Shown here: positions 44,660 through 54,327 of the stretch, in pieces | Layout: every line of letters begins with the position of its first letter | How positions within the stretch are numbered: the first letter of the stretch is position 1 | From: Paenibacillus sp. OVF10 | GTDB taxonomy: Bacteria; Bacillota; Bacilli; Paenibacillales; Paenibacillaceae | Reading direction: 5' to 3' | Length of the DNA stretch: 64,000 bases | Assembly: GCA_022836915.1 (NCBI GenBank) | Contig: CP094668.1 | Coordinates: forward strand, 3,224,001 to 3,288,000 | Notes under the pieces: generated by a model | The model's input: the letters and a program-made list of their open reading frames with translations, nothing else | Database searches by the model: none | Told to the model about the DNA's origin: nothing | Made by a program: the position numbers and the translations under genes

Positions 44660-44824
44660 GTGACAGTCAGCTGGATCGTAACAGGTTTAGGGATCATTGT
44701 CAGCCTCCTGGGTTATTACCTGACTCCAAGTGCTTGGGGTTACGGAATATTGGGTTTTGGACTTGCACATGTGCTTTTGGGTGTGCTCGATATGTTCAGA
44801 CAGCCCAACCGCAGCCGCTATTAG
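44660..44824 (+). CDS. Small two-helix membrane protein
   Basis: 54 residues (MTVSWIVTGLGIIVSLLGYY...MFRQPNRSRY), two hydrophobic helices split by a short turn, basic tail. Not recognised. GTG 44660 lies nine bases after GTGAGG; ATG 44654 is possible but close. It sits between ymfM and yajQ and ends just ahead of a strong terminator. Confidence 0.65.
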   Translation: MTVSWIVTGLGIIVSLLGYYLTPSAWGYGILGFGLAHVLLGVLDMFRQPNRSRY

Positions 44825-44843
44825 GTTGGAAGCTGGACCAGCA

Positions 44844-44889
44844 AGCATTTTTGGCAGCCACTTCAAGTGGAAGCCAAAAATGCTTTTTC
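44844..44889 (+). terminator. Strong terminator after the ymf cluster
   Basis: AGCATTTTTGGC pairs perfectly with GCCAAAAATGCT around an inner CCACT-TCA-AGTGG arm, followed by TTTTTC. Confidence 0.92.
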
Positions 44890-44911
44890 TTTGTCTAAAA
44901 CAGCTTGAAAT

Positions 44912-44941
44912 TAGACTTTTGCTTAAGGTATCCTCTATAAT
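44912..44941 (+). promoter_or_regulatory. Promoter of yajQ
   Basis: TAGACT at 44912-44917 and TATAAT at 44936-44941, spacer 18, about 38 bases before the start codon. Confidence 0.6.
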
Positions 44942-44978
44942 GTTACAGAACATACGATTAACTGAAAGGGTGACTGGT

Positions 44979-45469
44979 TTGAGTTCAGAAAATTCATTTG
45001 ATATCGTGTCCAAAATGGACTTGCAAGAACTGACAAATGCCGTTACACAAACCGAGAAGGAAATTGGCACTCGTTATGACTTCAAGGGCAGCAAGAGCAG
45101 CCTGAAACTGGATAAGGATGCGTTAACGATCGTATCTGATGATGAGACCAAACTCAAGGCTGTCATTGACGTACTGCAATCCAAAATGGCGAAGCGTGGT
45201 CTACCATTGAAAAACATTGATTACGCAAAGGTAGAGCCAGCGTCTTCTGGTACAGTCCGACAGCGTTTGAATTTTAAACAGGGGATTGATCAGGACATCG
45301 CCAAGAAAATCAATATTCTAATTCGCGATTCCAAGATGAAGGTGAAGAGTCAGATTCAGGAGACCAACTCCGGGTAACTGGTAAGAGTAAAAATGATTTG
45401 CAAGCTGTCATGCAGCTGCTAAATGGTGCTAACCTACCTCTGGATTTGCAATATACAAATTTCAAGTAA
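44979..45469 (+). CDS. yajQ: YajQ-family nucleotide-binding protein (frameshifted)
   Basis: UPF0234 family; some members bind cyclic di-GMP. MSSENSFDIVSKMDLQELTN is a classic N-terminus; ISRYDFKGSK-type motif is here GTRYDFKGSKSSL. The frame stops at 45377, but the next bases in another frame read VTGKSKNDLQAVMQLL and NLPLDLQYTNFK. One C lost at 45364-45365 explains it, giving 163 residues, the normal length. TTG start with GAAAGGG upstream. Confidence 0.92.
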
Positions 45470-45497
45470 TATGGCCTTTTTGTAGCAAAAGTGTTTT

Positions 45498-45526
45498 TTG
45501 ACACTGTATTGGGCGTATATTATACT
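45498..45526 (+). promoter_or_regulatory. Near-consensus sigma-A promoter upstream of pgsA
   Basis: TTGACA at 45498-45503, 17 bases, TATACT at 45521-45526. It is about 265 bases before pgsA, so the leader is long; the leader contains no ORF that I can support. A smaller AAAGC/GCTTT hairpin lies at about 45627-45643. Confidence 0.78.
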
Positions 45527-45789
45527 AAGTGTGCATTGCTGGCAGTCATGCATCAAGTCCAGTCCTCATCGTTTGCTGACTTTGTGAAAAGCAGTACATC
45601 TTCTGGAAGTCACCGGAACGTTTAAAGCGGTTTTGCTTTTGAGCGGTTGACTTTATTTTTTGCGTTTCTACATAGTGGGATCATGTTAATATGGATTGAC
45701 ATTGAAACTGTACATTTCATGTTCCGGATGATGATAACGGGATTATGATGATTGTTTGGAGTAATGGAGGATATGAGGGAGGGCGTCTT

Positions 45790-46377
45790 GTGAATTTACC
45801 CAACCGGATTACGCTTGCACGAATTTGCTTAATCCCTTTTTTGATGGTGTTCCTGCTCGTGGATTTTCCATTTTATCCAGAGCCGTTGCAGCTTGGAAGC
45901 TTTTCGCTTCCGTATAATCAACTGATTGCTGCTGTTATTTTTATCATCGCCGCAAGCACAGATGGAATTGACGGATACCTTGCGCGGAAAAATAACATGG
46001 TTACCAATCTGGGGAAACTGCTCGATCCACTCGCAGACAAGCTGCTGGTTACTGCAGTTTTGATCTCGCTTGTGGAGATGGGCAAGCTGGATTCCTGGAT
46101 TGCAGTTGTTATTATTAGTCGTGAATTCGCAGTTACCGGCTTGCGTCAAATTGCATTGCTGGATGGTTCGGTTGTTGCCGCTAGTGCTTGGGGCAAGCTG
46201 AAGACTGTAGTGCAGATTGTGGCGATTGTGCTGTTGCTGTTGAACAATTTCCCGTTTTCATACACGGGTATTCACGTCGATATTATTGCGGTATGGGCAG
46301 CAGCGCTTATTACCATCTGGTCGGGTATCGATTACTTTATCAAAAACAAAAATTTGCTTCATTTAACAAAAGCATAA
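45790..46377 (+). CDS. pgsA: CDP-diacylglycerol-glycerol-3-phosphate 3-phosphatidyltransferase
   Basis: Makes phosphatidylglycerophosphate from CDP-diacylglycerol, the CdsA product. The CDP-alcohol signature DGIDGYLARKNNMVTNLG + KLLDPLADK has all Asp and Gly positions. Five to six membrane helices, 195 residues. GTG 45790 (MNLPNRITLARI) is preceded by GAGGGAGGG; the frame is open upstream to 45745. Lies before cinA-recA as in Bacillus. Confidence 0.96.
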   Translation: MNLPNRITLARICLIPFLMVFLLVDFPFYPEPLQLGSFSLPYNQLIAAVIFIIAASTDGIDGYLARKNNMVTNLGKLLDPLADKLLVTAVLISLVEMGKLDSWIAVVIISREFAVTGLRQIALLDGSVVAASAWGKLKTVVQIVAIVLLLLNNFPFSYTGIHVDIIAVWAAALITIWSGIDYFIKNKNLLHLTKA

Positions 46378-46422
46378 TGGTTTGTTCTTAAATGGGTAAT
46401 CATGAAGGAAGCATTGGGTCAG

Positions 46423-46453
46423 GGGCAATAGGAAATTATCCTATTGCCCTTTG
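46423..46453 (+). terminator. pgsA-cinA intergenic hairpin
   Basis: GGGCAATAGGA and TCCTATTGCCC form a perfect 11-bp stem with a five-base loop, followed by TTTG only. Probably a partial terminator. Confidence 0.7.
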
Positions 46454-46484
46454 ATCACTCACCACGTGTACAGGAGGATGCTCA

Positions 46485-47741
46485 ATGAAGGCAGAAATCA
46501 TTGCAGTTGGCACAGAGCTACTGCTTGGACAAATCGTCAATACCAATGCCAGATACCTATCCCGTGAATTGGCTGCGATGGGGATCGATGTATATTTCCA
46601 AACGGTGGTTGGGGATAACCTGAACCGTCTTAGTGAAGCTATACGCATTGCGCAGGGCCGTGCAGACGTTATTTTGTTTTCCGGTGGCATCGGACCTACC
46701 CAAGATGATCTGACCAAGGATGCGCTCGCAGCTGTTCTTAACCGGAAACTGCATACAGATCGAATGGCAATGGACAAAATTGAGAGCTTTTTCAGAGATC
46801 GTAATGTGGACATGACAGAGAATAACCGACGTCAGGCGATCGTTATTGATGGCGGCACACCTCTTGCCAACGAAACAGGACTTGCGGCGGGAAATGCGAT
46901 TTCTGACAATGACAAATATTATGTTGTAATGCCTGGACCACCTAAAGAGTTGATTCCAATGTTTGAACAGGAAGTCAAGCCTTGGCTGTTCCAGCATGTG
47001 CTCACAGAAGAGATGCCAATCTATTCCCGAATGCTCAAATTCGCAGGTATTGGTGAATCTGCTCTGGAAGATCGACTATTGGATCTGATTGACGCGCAGA
47101 CAGACCCCACGATTGCTCCTTACGCGAGCGAAGGCGAAGTTACGGTACGTGTCTCCACGAAGGCTGCGAGTGAGGGAGAGGCGAAGCTGAAGCTGGATGC
47201 GATGGAGGTTCAGATTCGGGAGCGTTTGACAGAACATCTCTACGCGAACGAGGATGTGCCTATAGAGTACACGATTGTAACCATGATGTCTGACATGGGG
47301 TTGACGCTCAGCGCTGCTGAGAGCTGTACAGGAGGGCTTGTCATGCAAAGTCTGACCTCTGTACCCGGAAGTGCGTCAATGCTCAAAGGTGGAATTGTTT
47401 GTTACTCCAATGAAATTAAAGAAAAGTTGCTGAATGTGCCTCATGATTATCTGGAAGGTGAAGATGCACCAGGGGCGGTAAGTCCTGAGGTTGCAAAAGT
47501 GCTTGCTGAACAGATCCGTATGATTGGCGATGCTGATTTTGGCCTGGCTGTTACCGGTGTAGCTGGACCGGGATATTCGGAACGTAAACCACCCGGACTT
47601 GTCTTCATCGCTCTTGCTGAACGTGGAAAAGAGACGGAGATTCATGAGCTGCGTATTAATGGTAATCGTGAGACTGTTCGCATTCGTTCAGCCAAAGCGA
47701 TTCTCTATCGCTTATGGCAAAAACTTGTGGCGATGGATTGA
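46485..47741 (+). CDS. cinA: CinA-family protein (competence/damage-inducible)
   Basis: 418 residues. The N-terminal MoCF-like domain (AEIIAVGTELLLGQIVNTNARYL, seen as GTELLLGQIVNTNA; SGGIGPTQDDLTKD) is typical of pyridine-nucleotide/ADP-ribose pyrophosphatases; the C-terminal domain has the deamidase motifs AAESCTGGLV and VTGVAGPGYSE. Often grouped with recA in competence. AGGAGG precedes ATG. The distal NAD-salvage genes make an NMN-recycling role plausible, but this is an inference. Confidence 0.93.
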   Translation: MKAEIIAVGTELLLGQIVNTNARYLSRELAAMGIDVYFQTVVGDNLNRLSEAIRIAQGRADVILFSGGIGPTQDDLTKDALAAVLNRKLHTDRMAMDKIESFFRDRNVDMTENNRRQAIVIDGGTPLANETGLAAGNAISDNDKYYVVMPGPPKELIPMFEQEVKPWLFQHVLTEEMPIYSRMLKFAGIGESALEDRLLDLIDAQTDPTIAPYASEGEVTVRVSTKAASEGEAKLKLDAMEVQIRERLTEHLYANEDVPIEYTIVTMMSDMGLTLSAAESCTGGLVMQSLTSVPGSASMLKGGIVCYSNEIKEKLLNVPHDYLEGEDAPGAVSPEVAKVLAEQIRMIGDADFGLAVTGVAGPGYSERKPPGLVFIALAERGKETEIHELRINGNRETVRIRSAKAILYRLWQKLVAMD

Positions 47742-47800
47742 TTAGTTAATAGCTTCGATTGCATTTACAGTTCCAAGCAAGTATAATTAAGGAAGACGGA

Positions 47801-47847
47801 AGAACCGTAGAATTAGGCTTTACAGCCTTGTTTACGGTTCTTTTTTC
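47801..47847 (+). terminator. cinA terminator
   Basis: AGAACCGTA pairs with TACGGTTCT, inner AGGCTTTACAGCCT arm, then TTTTT. Confidence 0.85.
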
Positions 47848-47900
47848 TGTTTAATGGAAAGTTTCCTTGAGGAAGAGGCGCCTCGGCCTTTACAAAAAAA

Positions 47901-47914
47901 CGAATGTATGTTCG
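47901..47914 (+). promoter_or_regulatory. LexA (DinR) operator of recA
   Basis: CGAATGTATGTTCG matches the Bacillus-type SOS box CGAACnnnnGTTCG with one change. It lies just upstream of the recA -35, so LexA would block the promoter until DNA damage. Confidence 0.85.
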
Positions 47915-47922
47915 AAAAAAGC

Positions 47923-47951
47923 TTGGCAAACGTGTTAAAACAAGGTATCAT
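47923..47951 (+). promoter_or_regulatory. recA promoter
   Basis: TTGGCA at 47923-47928 and TATCAT at 47946-47951 with a 17-base spacer, about 32 bases before the start codon. Confidence 0.7.
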
Positions 47952-47982
47952 TATCTTATAAACAGTAAAGGGTGTGAGCTTA

Positions 47983-49047
47983 TTGTCAGACCGTCGTGCC
48001 GCGCTTGATATGGCGCTCCGTCAAATAGAGAAGCAATTTGGTAAAGGATCCATCATGAAACTGGGTGAGTCCACTCATATGAATGTGGAAATTATTCCCA
48101 GTGGTTCCTTGGCTTTGGATATTGCATTAGGAACAGGCGGCTTGCCTAAAGGCCGTATTGTTGAAATATATGGACCTGAATCCTCAGGTAAAACAACTGT
48201 CGCATTACATGCGATTGCTGAAGTACAACGTGTTGGTGGACAAGCAGCATTTATCGATGCCGAGCATGCTCTTGATCCTCAATATGCAAGCAAATTGGGT
48301 GTTAACATTGACGAATTGCTTCTATCTCAGCCAGATACGGGTGAGCAAGGGCTGGAAATTGCAGAAGCTCTTGTACGCAGTGGTGCAGTAGATATCGTTG
48401 TTATTGACTCCGTAGCTGCCTTGGTTCCAAAAGCAGAGATTGAAGGCGAAATGGGTGATTCACACGTTGGTTTGCAAGCGCGTTTGATGTCTCAGGCGTT
48501 GCGTAAATTGTCTGGTGCAATCAGCAAATCCAAAACAATCGCAATCTTCATTAACCAGCTTCGTGAGAAAGTCGGCGTTATGTTTGGTAACCCGGAAACA
48601 ACACCTGGTGGTCGTGCTCTGAAGTTTTATTCTACAGTACGTCTGGATGTGCGTCGTATTGAGAGTATCAAATCAGGCAATGACATGATTGGTAACCGTA
48701 CTCGTATTAAAGTTGTGAAAAACAAAGTGGCACCTCCGTTTAAACAAGCGGAAGTGGATATCATGTATGGCGAGGGTATTTCGAGAGAAGGCAGTATCAT
48801 TGACATTGGTACAGAGCTGGATATCGTTAATAAAAGTGGTGCATGGTACTCCTACGAAGGCGAGCGTTTAGGACAAGGCCGTGAGAACGCAAAGCAGTTC
48901 ATGAAAGAGCATAAAGACATTGCTGAAATCATTGAACAAAAAATTCGGGTAGCTAGTAACTTGACTACCGCAGTTCCTGCGCCAACTAGTGAAGAGCAAC
49001 AAAAAGAAGCAGAAGAAGAACAAGAATTGTTTGAAATCAACGAGTAA
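47983..49047 (+). CDS. recA: Recombinase RecA
   Basis: Strand-exchange ATPase and LexA co-protease. 354 residues. Walker [10 protein letters not shown] begins at G64; Walker [11 protein letters not shown]; the [26 protein letters not shown] core and the acidic C-terminal tail ([15 protein letters not shown]) are present. TTG 47983 ([22 protein letters not shown]) is preferred over GTG 47974, which lies on the AAAGGGTG ribosome site. Confidence 0.97.
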   Translation: MSDRRAALDMALRQIEKQFGKGSIMKLGESTHMNVEIIPSGSLALDIALGTGGLPKGRIVEIYGPESSGKTTVALHAIAEVQRVGGQAAFIDAEHALDPQYASKLGVNIDELLLSQPDTGEQGLEIAEALVRSGAVDIVVIDSVAALVPKAEIEGEMGDSHVGLQARLMSQALRKLSGAISKSKTIAIFINQLREKVGVMFGNPETTPGGRALKFYSTVRLDVRRIESIKSGNDMIGNRTRIKVVKNKVAPPFKQAEVDIMYGEGISREGSIIDIGTELDIVNKSGAWYSYEGERLGQGRENAKQFMKEHKDIAEIIEQKIRVASNLTTAVPAPTSEEQQKEAEEEQELFEINE

Positions 49048-49168
49048 TCTCTCAAATCCTCCCTTGTAGTGAGGACCCTGAGGGTGTTTCCCACTGGACT
49101 CCGTAAACTTATCTGATTGAGCTTGAATCAATCAGGATAATGGATTGTAGTGGGAGTACTCATGCTGT

Positions 49169-49204
49169 CTAACAGCCCCTGTCCCAATGGACAGGGGCTG
49201 TTAG
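49169..49204 (+). terminator. Perfect 16-bp hairpin after recA
   Basis: CTAACAGCCCCTGTCC, loop CAAT, and its perfect complement. No T-run follows, so it may not be a simple terminator; bidirectional or processing role possible. It is part of the recA-recX gap. Confidence 0.6.
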
Positions 49205-49224
49205 CACGCTAACTGTGGAGTAAA

Positions 49225-49249
49225 GGCCGGGTAGAGTTCCCGGTCTTTT
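49225..49249 (+). terminator. recA-recX intergenic terminator
   Basis: GGCCGGG pairs with CCCGGTC (one G-U) across TAGAGTT, then TTTTG. Together with the hairpin before it, recA and recX are probably separate transcripts. Confidence 0.7.
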
Positions 49250-49331
49250 GTATTATTAGTGTTCTTTGTCTTATGTGTGGAGATGTGCTTGGCGTAGTCA
49301 GAATGAAAATGTTATGAAAGGGGAGACCTGA

Positions 49332-50069
49332 ATGGATCAACATGACGAGGATTTATATGAAGAAGCAGAACAGGATGGCCTATCCCAATTTCCGGATAAC
49401 GAAGAACTTATTATTACACGTGTAGAACGAACGAAGAGCAGGCAAGCTCGTTATCGAATCACTTTTGGTATCCACTCCATTACGGTTCTTGAAGATGTGA
49501 TGATTAAATACAGGATGACTCAAGGCAATACGTTTATGAAGAAGGACCTTGAAGAAATTATTGTAGCTGATGAGCGACAGCGGACGTATTCACAGTCTCT
49601 GCGCTTTTTGGAACATAAGCCGCGTACACGCCATGAATTAAGTCAGAAACTTCGTCAGAAGGAGTTTGCTGCACCATTAATTGAAGAGACGCTGGATCGA
49701 CTTGAACGGGAGAAGTTAGTGGATGACGATCTATTTGCAAAGGAATGGACAAGACAGCGTATGGAGGGCAAGCGGAAGGGAAAACTGTGGATAAGGCAAG
49801 AGCTGCGTCAAAAGGGCATTGCCAATGATCTCATTGTTGAGGCACTAGAAGGTATTAGTACAGATGCGGAATTTGAGACTGCCTTGAGTGCCGGACGCAA
49901 AAAATGGAATCAGGTCAAAGGGGACGTCAAAGAGAAGAAAAATAAAACGCTTCCCTTCCTAATGAGACGTGGTTTTTCAATGGATATGGTGCGCCGGGTC
50001 GTGAATTGTTTAATTGAAGAAGATGAGGCTGGGGACCCTGAAGATGACGAAGCGTTGTTATGGGATTAG
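49332..50069 (+). CDS. recX: RecA regulator RecX
   Basis: Helical-repeat protein that modulates RecA filaments. 245 residues. The three-helix repeats show as YSQSLRFLEHKPRTRHELSQKL and LVDDDLFAKEWTRQRM + KLWIRQELRQKGI. Acidic N- and C-termini are present. ATG follows GAAAGGGGAG. Placed right after recA, which is unlike B. subtilis, where recX is elsewhere. Confidence 0.92.
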   Translation: MDQHDEDLYEEAEQDGLSQFPDNEELIITRVERTKSRQARYRITFGIHSITVLEDVMIKYRMTQGNTFMKKDLEEIIVADERQRTYSQSLRFLEHKPRTRHELSQKLRQKEFAAPLIEETLDRLEREKLVDDDLFAKEWTRQRMEGKRKGKLWIRQELRQKGIANDLIVEALEGISTDAEFETALSAGRKKWNQVKGDVKEKKNKTLPFLMRRGFSMDMVRRVVNCLIEEDEAGDPEDDEALLWD

Positions 50070-50097
50070 CAGACTAGAGTCTCTATACTGCATTCTC

Positions 50098-50127
50098 TTG
50101 ACAATTTCTTTCGTCAAATACTAAAAT
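50098..50127 (+). promoter_or_regulatory. Promoter upstream of rny
   Basis: TTGACA at 50098-50103 and TAAAAT at 50122-50127, spacer 18. It leaves a leader of about 245 bases before rny. Confidence 0.55.
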
Positions 50128-50378
50128 GGACATGAGTCTGTAAGAAATGGACAACCCTTTTTCCTTCCAAAAAAGCGGTTTCGGTTTCTTAAGATTTATA
50201 CCATTCTTAATTATGGGTTCGCTGGAAACAGTGAATAGTACGTGGAAACATGTACATGTGAAATGAAAATCGGCGGGGATCGCCGTGAGTATTCGTTATT
50301 CCCAAACATATGTAAGGTTTGAAAACTGCAAATTGACCCAAGGAATGCCTTGGAGGAACCAACGAGGAGGTGAACAGT

Positions 50379-51920
50379 ATGAATCCTGCAATCACGATCG
50401 CTCTCGTTGTGGCCGCGCTAATCATTGGGTTCGGAGTAGGATATTTTATTCGCAAATCTCTTGCAGAGGCTAAAATCTCTAGTGCGGAACAAGCTGCCGT
50501 ACAAATCGTGGAGAACGCGAAGAAAGAGGCAGAGGCACTGAAGAAAGAAACGGTGCTGGAAGCGAAGGATGAAATCCATCGCATTCGTGCTGAAGCTGAA
50601 AAAGACACTCGTGAACGTCGGAATGAAATTCAACGACAAGAAAGACGATTGTTGCAAAAAGAAGAGTCGCTGGATAAAAAATTGGAATCACTCGAACGTA
50701 AAGAAGAGCAAGTGGCTAACAAAGAGAAACGAATTGATGAGACTCAGCAGCAGATCGAAATGATTTACAAAAACCAGGTGACAGAGTTGGAACGTATATC
50801 CAACCTCACCATGGAAGACGCACGCAGTATCATACTGTCCAACGTAGAACAGGAAGTTCGTCATGAGACGGCTCAAATGATCAAGGACATTGAACAACAA
50901 GCGAAGGAAGAAGCGGACAAAAAGTCCCGCGAGATTATTACACTCGCCATCCAACGTTGTGCGGCTGACCACGTAGCGGAAACAACGGTATCTGTTGTTA
51001 CTCTGCCAAATGAAGAAATGAAAGGCCGGATTATCGGTCGTGAAGGACGTAACATCCGTGCGCTTGAAACCCTTACAGGGATTGACCTCATTATCGATGA
51101 TACGCCAGAAGCTGTTATTCTGTCGGGCTTTGACCCGATTCGCCGTGAGATCGCCCGTACTGCCCTGGAGAAACTGGTGGCTGATGGACGTATTCACCCG
51201 GCACGGATTGAAGAGATGGTTGAGAAATCCCGCAAAGAAGTGGATGAGCGCATCCGTGAATACGGTGAGCAAGCTACCTTTGAAGTGGGCGTGCATGGTC
51301 TGCATCCGGATCTGATCAAAATTTTGGGCCGGTTGAAGTTCCGTACAAGTTACGGTCAAAACGTCTTGAAACATTCCATGGAAGTCGCTTATCTGGCTGG
51401 ACTGATGGCTGGCGAACTCGGAGAAGACGTAACTCTGGCAAGACGTGCAGGTCTATTGCATGACATCGGTAAAGCGCTGGATCACGAAGTGGAAGGATCA
51501 CACGTCGAAATTGGCGTGGAACTGGCGAAGAAATACAAAGAACATCCGGTTGTAATCAACAGTATCGCGTCCCATCACGGAGATTGCGAAGCGACTTCGG
51601 TCATTGCCATGTTGGTTGGCGCAGCAGATGCGCTATCCGCAGCAAGACCAGGCGCACGCCGCGAAACGCTGGAAACGTATATCAAACGACTGGAGAAGCT
51701 GGAAGAAATCTCAGAATCCTTCGAAGGTGTCGAGAAATCGTACGCCATTCAGGCCGGACGCGAAGTTCGCGTTATGGTACAGCCTGAGAAGATCGATGAT
51801 GCTGAAGCCTTCCGCTTAGCCCGTGACATCACGAAGATGATTGAGAATGAACTCGACTATCCGGGTCACATCAAAGTCACCGTTATCCGGGAAACCCGTG
51901 CGGTTGAATACGCAAAATAG
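50379..51920 (+). CDS. rny: Ribonuclease Y
   Basis: Membrane-anchored endoribonuclease that starts mRNA decay. N-terminal membrane helix ([20 protein letters not shown]), long coiled coil (about 25-200), KH domain ([19 protein letters not shown]), and HD domain with [10 protein letters not shown]. 513 residues. ATG 50379 follows GAGGAGGTG. RicA (57.2 kb) belongs to its Y-complex. Confidence 0.96.
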   Translation: MNPAITIALVVAALIIGFGVGYFIRKSLAEAKISSAEQAAVQIVENAKKEAEALKKETVLEAKDEIHRIRAEAEKDTRERRNEIQRQERRLLQKEESLDKKLESLERKEEQVANKEKRIDETQQQIEMIYKNQVTELERISNLTMEDARSIILSNVEQEVRHETAQMIKDIEQQAKEEADKKSREIITLAIQRCAADHVAETTVSVVTLPNEEMKGRIIGREGRNIRALETLTGIDLIIDDTPEAVILSGFDPIRREIARTALEKLVADGRIHPARIEEMVEKSRKEVDERIREYGEQATFEVGVHGLHPDLIKILGRLKFRTSYGQNVLKHSMEVAYLAGLMAGELGEDVTLARRAGLLHDIGKALDHEVEGSHVEIGVELAKKYKEHPVVINSIASHHGDCEATSVIAMLVGAADALSAARPGARRETLETYIKRLEKLEEISESFEGVEKSYAIQAGREVRVMVQPEKIDDAEAFRLARDITKMIENELDYPGHIKVTVIRETRAVEYAK

Positions 51921-51930
51921 AGCATTACGG

Positions 51931-51960
51931 AAAAGTGGCCGCAGTAGTGGGCCACTTTTC
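51931..51960 (+). terminator. rny terminator
   Basis: AAAAGTGGCC and GGCCACTTTT form a perfect 10-bp stem with a nine-base loop; T-run is part of the stem arm. Confidence 0.8.
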
Positions 51961-52074
51961 CTGTTGATAGCCTGTTAAAAGGCAACTACACATTATGGAG
52001 CATGAGATAGAGTCCTGCAAAGGTTCAACATTTGAAGTAAGAGGACTTTGCAGGAATTGAGGAGGCAGTAATCA

Positions 52075-52869
52075 ATGAAAGTTTTGTTTATTGGTGACAT
52101 TGTAGGTAACGTGGGACGTAAGGCATTAAAGGAAAATTTACCATATCTGAAATCGAAGTATAAGCCACATGTAGTGATTGTGAATGGTGAAAATGCGGCA
52201 GCAGGTCGCGGCATTACCGGTGCAATCGCAAATGAGTTTTTCAACTGGGGTGTACATGGTATTACACTTGGTAATCATACTTGGGACAATAAGGATATTT
52301 TTGATTTTATAGATGATGAGCCCCGCATGATTCGTCCAGCGAACTTTCCACCAGGCACACCAGGACGAGGATACACGGTTGTCAAAGGCGAAGGGAAAGA
52401 GCTAGCCATTGTCAATCTGCAAGGAAGAACATTCCTGCCTGCTCTGGATTGTCCATTCCGTGTAGCTGATGAAATTGTAGATGAGCTACGCCAAGACTAT
52501 AAATGTATTTTAGTTGATATGCATGCTGAAGCGACGTCAGAAAAGATTGCCATGGGATGGCATCTGGATGGACGTGCGTCGCTTGTTGTAGGTACACATA
52601 CGCATGTACAGAGTAATGATGATCGGATTTTGCCTGGAGGAACAGCTTACTTGACGGATGCAGGCATGGTAGGACCTCGTGACGGCATATTGGGTATGGA
52701 GCGTGAGGCCGTGCTGCGTAAGTTCTACACCCAACTACCTGTACGTTTTGTTGTGGATGATGGCAAATGGCACTTCCATGGTGTTTTTGTTGAAATTGAT
52801 GAAACCACAGGTGCGGCAACACGCATCGAAAAAATTCGTCTGACGGAGGACGAGTGGCGCATGGAATAG
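52075..52869 (+). CDS. ymdB: Metallophosphoesterase YmdB
   Basis: Calcineurin-like phosphodiesterase; B. subtilis YmdB hydrolyses 2',3'-cyclic nucleotides and affects biofilm and motility expression. Metal motifs in order: FIGDIVGNVGR, VNGENAAAGRGI, GNHTWDN, DMHAEATSEK, GTHTHVQSND. 264 residues, full length; GAGGAGGCAG precedes ATG. Conserved after rny and before spoVS. Confidence 0.95.
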   Translation: MKVLFIGDIVGNVGRKALKENLPYLKSKYKPHVVIVNGENAAAGRGITGAIANEFFNWGVHGITLGNHTWDNKDIFDFIDDEPRMIRPANFPPGTPGRGYTVVKGEGKELAIVNLQGRTFLPALDCPFRVADEIVDELRQDYKCILVDMHAEATSEKIAMGWHLDGRASLVVGTHTHVQSNDDRILPGGTAYLTDAGMVGPRDGILGMEREAVLRKFYTQLPVRFVVDDGKWHFHGVFVEIDETTGAATRIEKIRLTEDEWRME

Positions 52870-52909
52870 GGGTATTGTCCCATTTTGCAGGGAAACCCGC
52901 CTAAAAAGA

Positions 52910-52936
52910 AGGAATTTTTTTGCCTCCCGCGAATAA
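52910..52936 (+). promoter_or_regulatory. Sigma-H promoter of spoVS
   Basis: AGGAATT at 52910-52916 and GAATAA at 52931-52936 match the sigma-H elements RnAGGAwww and RnnGAATww at the correct separation. B. subtilis spoVS is sigma-H dependent. It lies about 50 bases before the start codon. Confidence 0.8.
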
Positions 52937-52986
52937 CATCTAGTAAGTGGAAACAAACTTTCAACATTCCCAGGGAGGTACTTACC

Positions 52987-53246
52987 ATGGATGTATTAAA
53001 AGTTTCAGCAAAGTCCAATCCTAATTCTGTAGCCGGCGCTCTTGCAGGGTTCTTCGTGAACGTGGAAATGCTGAACTGCAGGCAATTGGAGCGGGAGCAC
53101 TGAACCAAGCCATTAAAGCGGTAGCGATAGCCCGGGGATTTGTAGCACCAAGCGGAGTTGACCTGATTTGTATTCCAGCTTTTACAGACATTGTGATCGA
53201 CGGCGAGGACCGAACGGCCATTAAGCTGATTGTGGAGCCCAGATAA
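52987..53246 (+). CDS. spoVS: Stage V sporulation protein S (frameshifted)
   Basis: Small Alba-like protein needed for septum and coat steps. MDVLKVSAKSNPNSVAGALAG is a near-perfect N-terminus. The frame then breaks; adding one G to the three-G run at 53047-53049 gives AGVLRERGNAELQAIGAGAL, then RGFVAPSGVDLICIPAF and a stop at 53244-53246: 86 residues, exact family length. GGGAGGTA before ATG. Confidence 0.93.
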
Positions 53247-53264
53247 TACATGCAGTATGCATTG

Positions 53265-53294
53265 AACCTGTTTACGATGTAGACAGGTTTTTTT
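53265..53294 (+). terminator. spoVS terminator
   Basis: AACCTGT and ACAGGTT around an 11-base loop, then TTTTT. Confidence 0.8.
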
Positions 53295-53331
53295 GCGTTT
53301 TTTTGCAATAAAATTTGGAGGAGGGTTTAAG

Positions 53332-54327
53332 ATGTCCGTGTCTGATTGGCGTGTAGCTGATTTTCACTGTGATGCACTGAGCAAAATTTTGATGCAGCCT
53401 GCTCTTTCATTCCAAGATGCTCCACAACTGGATGTGAATTTGCAACGTTTGAATGAGGGGAATGTAGGGTTGCAGGCGTTCGCCATCTATTTACCCGAAG
53501 TGCTGGGCAGAGGCAAGTTTGAACATGTGATGGGGCAGTTGGAGATTTATCGTAGACGTGTAGAGAGAAGTCAGGAGCGGATTGGTGGTACACAGACGTT
53601 GTTATGGCGTGAACAGGTGGCTCAGGTGGGGCAGACAGAGGGTCCGTGGGGATTAATCACACTGGAGGGTGTGGATGGCCTGGAGGGCAACCTGTTCTAT
53701 CTGGAGTTATGTTATCAGATGGGCGTTCGAATTATTGGACTAACGTGGAATTATGCCAATTGGGCGGCTGACGGAGTAATGGAGAAGCGAGGAGCAGGTC
53801 TGACCGAGAAGGGGAAAGAACTGGTGCGCCAGTGTAATGAAATGGGAATGCTGTTAGATGTGTCACATTTGACGGAGAGAGGTTTCTGGGAACTGGCTGA
53901 TTTGAGTAAACGACCTTTTATCGCCTCCCATTCCAACAGCTATAGCGTATGTCCTCATGTGCGTAATCTGAAAGATGATCAGATTCAGGCCATCATTGCC
54001 CGGGAAGGGCGGATCGGACTGACGTTTGTGCCCTGGTTTGTAAAGCAGGAGGGTGAGGTACGTATAGAAGATCTGTTGCCTCATATTGAGGAGATCTGTT
54101 CTCTGGGCGGGCAACATCACCTGATGATGGGGTCCGATTTTGATGGGATTTCAACGTATATTCAGAGACTTGAACATTCAGGACATTATCCGAGACTGAC
54201 GGAAATCCTGCTCAAGCATTATGATGAACATCTGGTTCGTGGCTGGTTGTGGGGGAATGCAATGAGTTATCTGGGGGAACACTTGCCAGAGAACAATCCG
54301 AAGATAAAGGGGGCGTCCATGAAATAG
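53332..54327 (+). CDS. M19-family (renal-type) dipeptidase
   Basis: Zinc dipeptidase, 331 residues. HxD motif in ADFHCDALS, bridging Glu in TLEGVDGL, His ligands in LDVSHLTE and ASHSNSYSVCPH, and Asp in MGSDFDGI. No signal peptide, so a cytoplasmic enzyme acting on dipeptides, possibly LD or DD types; substrate unknown. ATG 53332 has GGAGGAGGG upstream. Confidence 0.9.
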   Translation: MSVSDWRVADFHCDALSKILMQPALSFQDAPQLDVNLQRLNEGNVGLQAFAIYLPEVLGRGKFEHVMGQLEIYRRRVERSQERIGGTQTLLWREQVAQVGQTEGPWGLITLEGVDGLEGNLFYLELCYQMGVRIIGLTWNYANWAADGVMEKRGAGLTEKGKELVRQCNEMGMLLDVSHLTERGFWELADLSKRPFIASHSNSYSVCPHVRNLKDDQIQAIIAREGRIGLTFVPWFVKQEGEVRIEDLLPHIEEICSLGGQHHLMMGSDFDGISTYIQRLEHSGHYPRLTEILLKHYDEHLVRGWLWGNAMSYLGEHLPENNPKIKGASMK

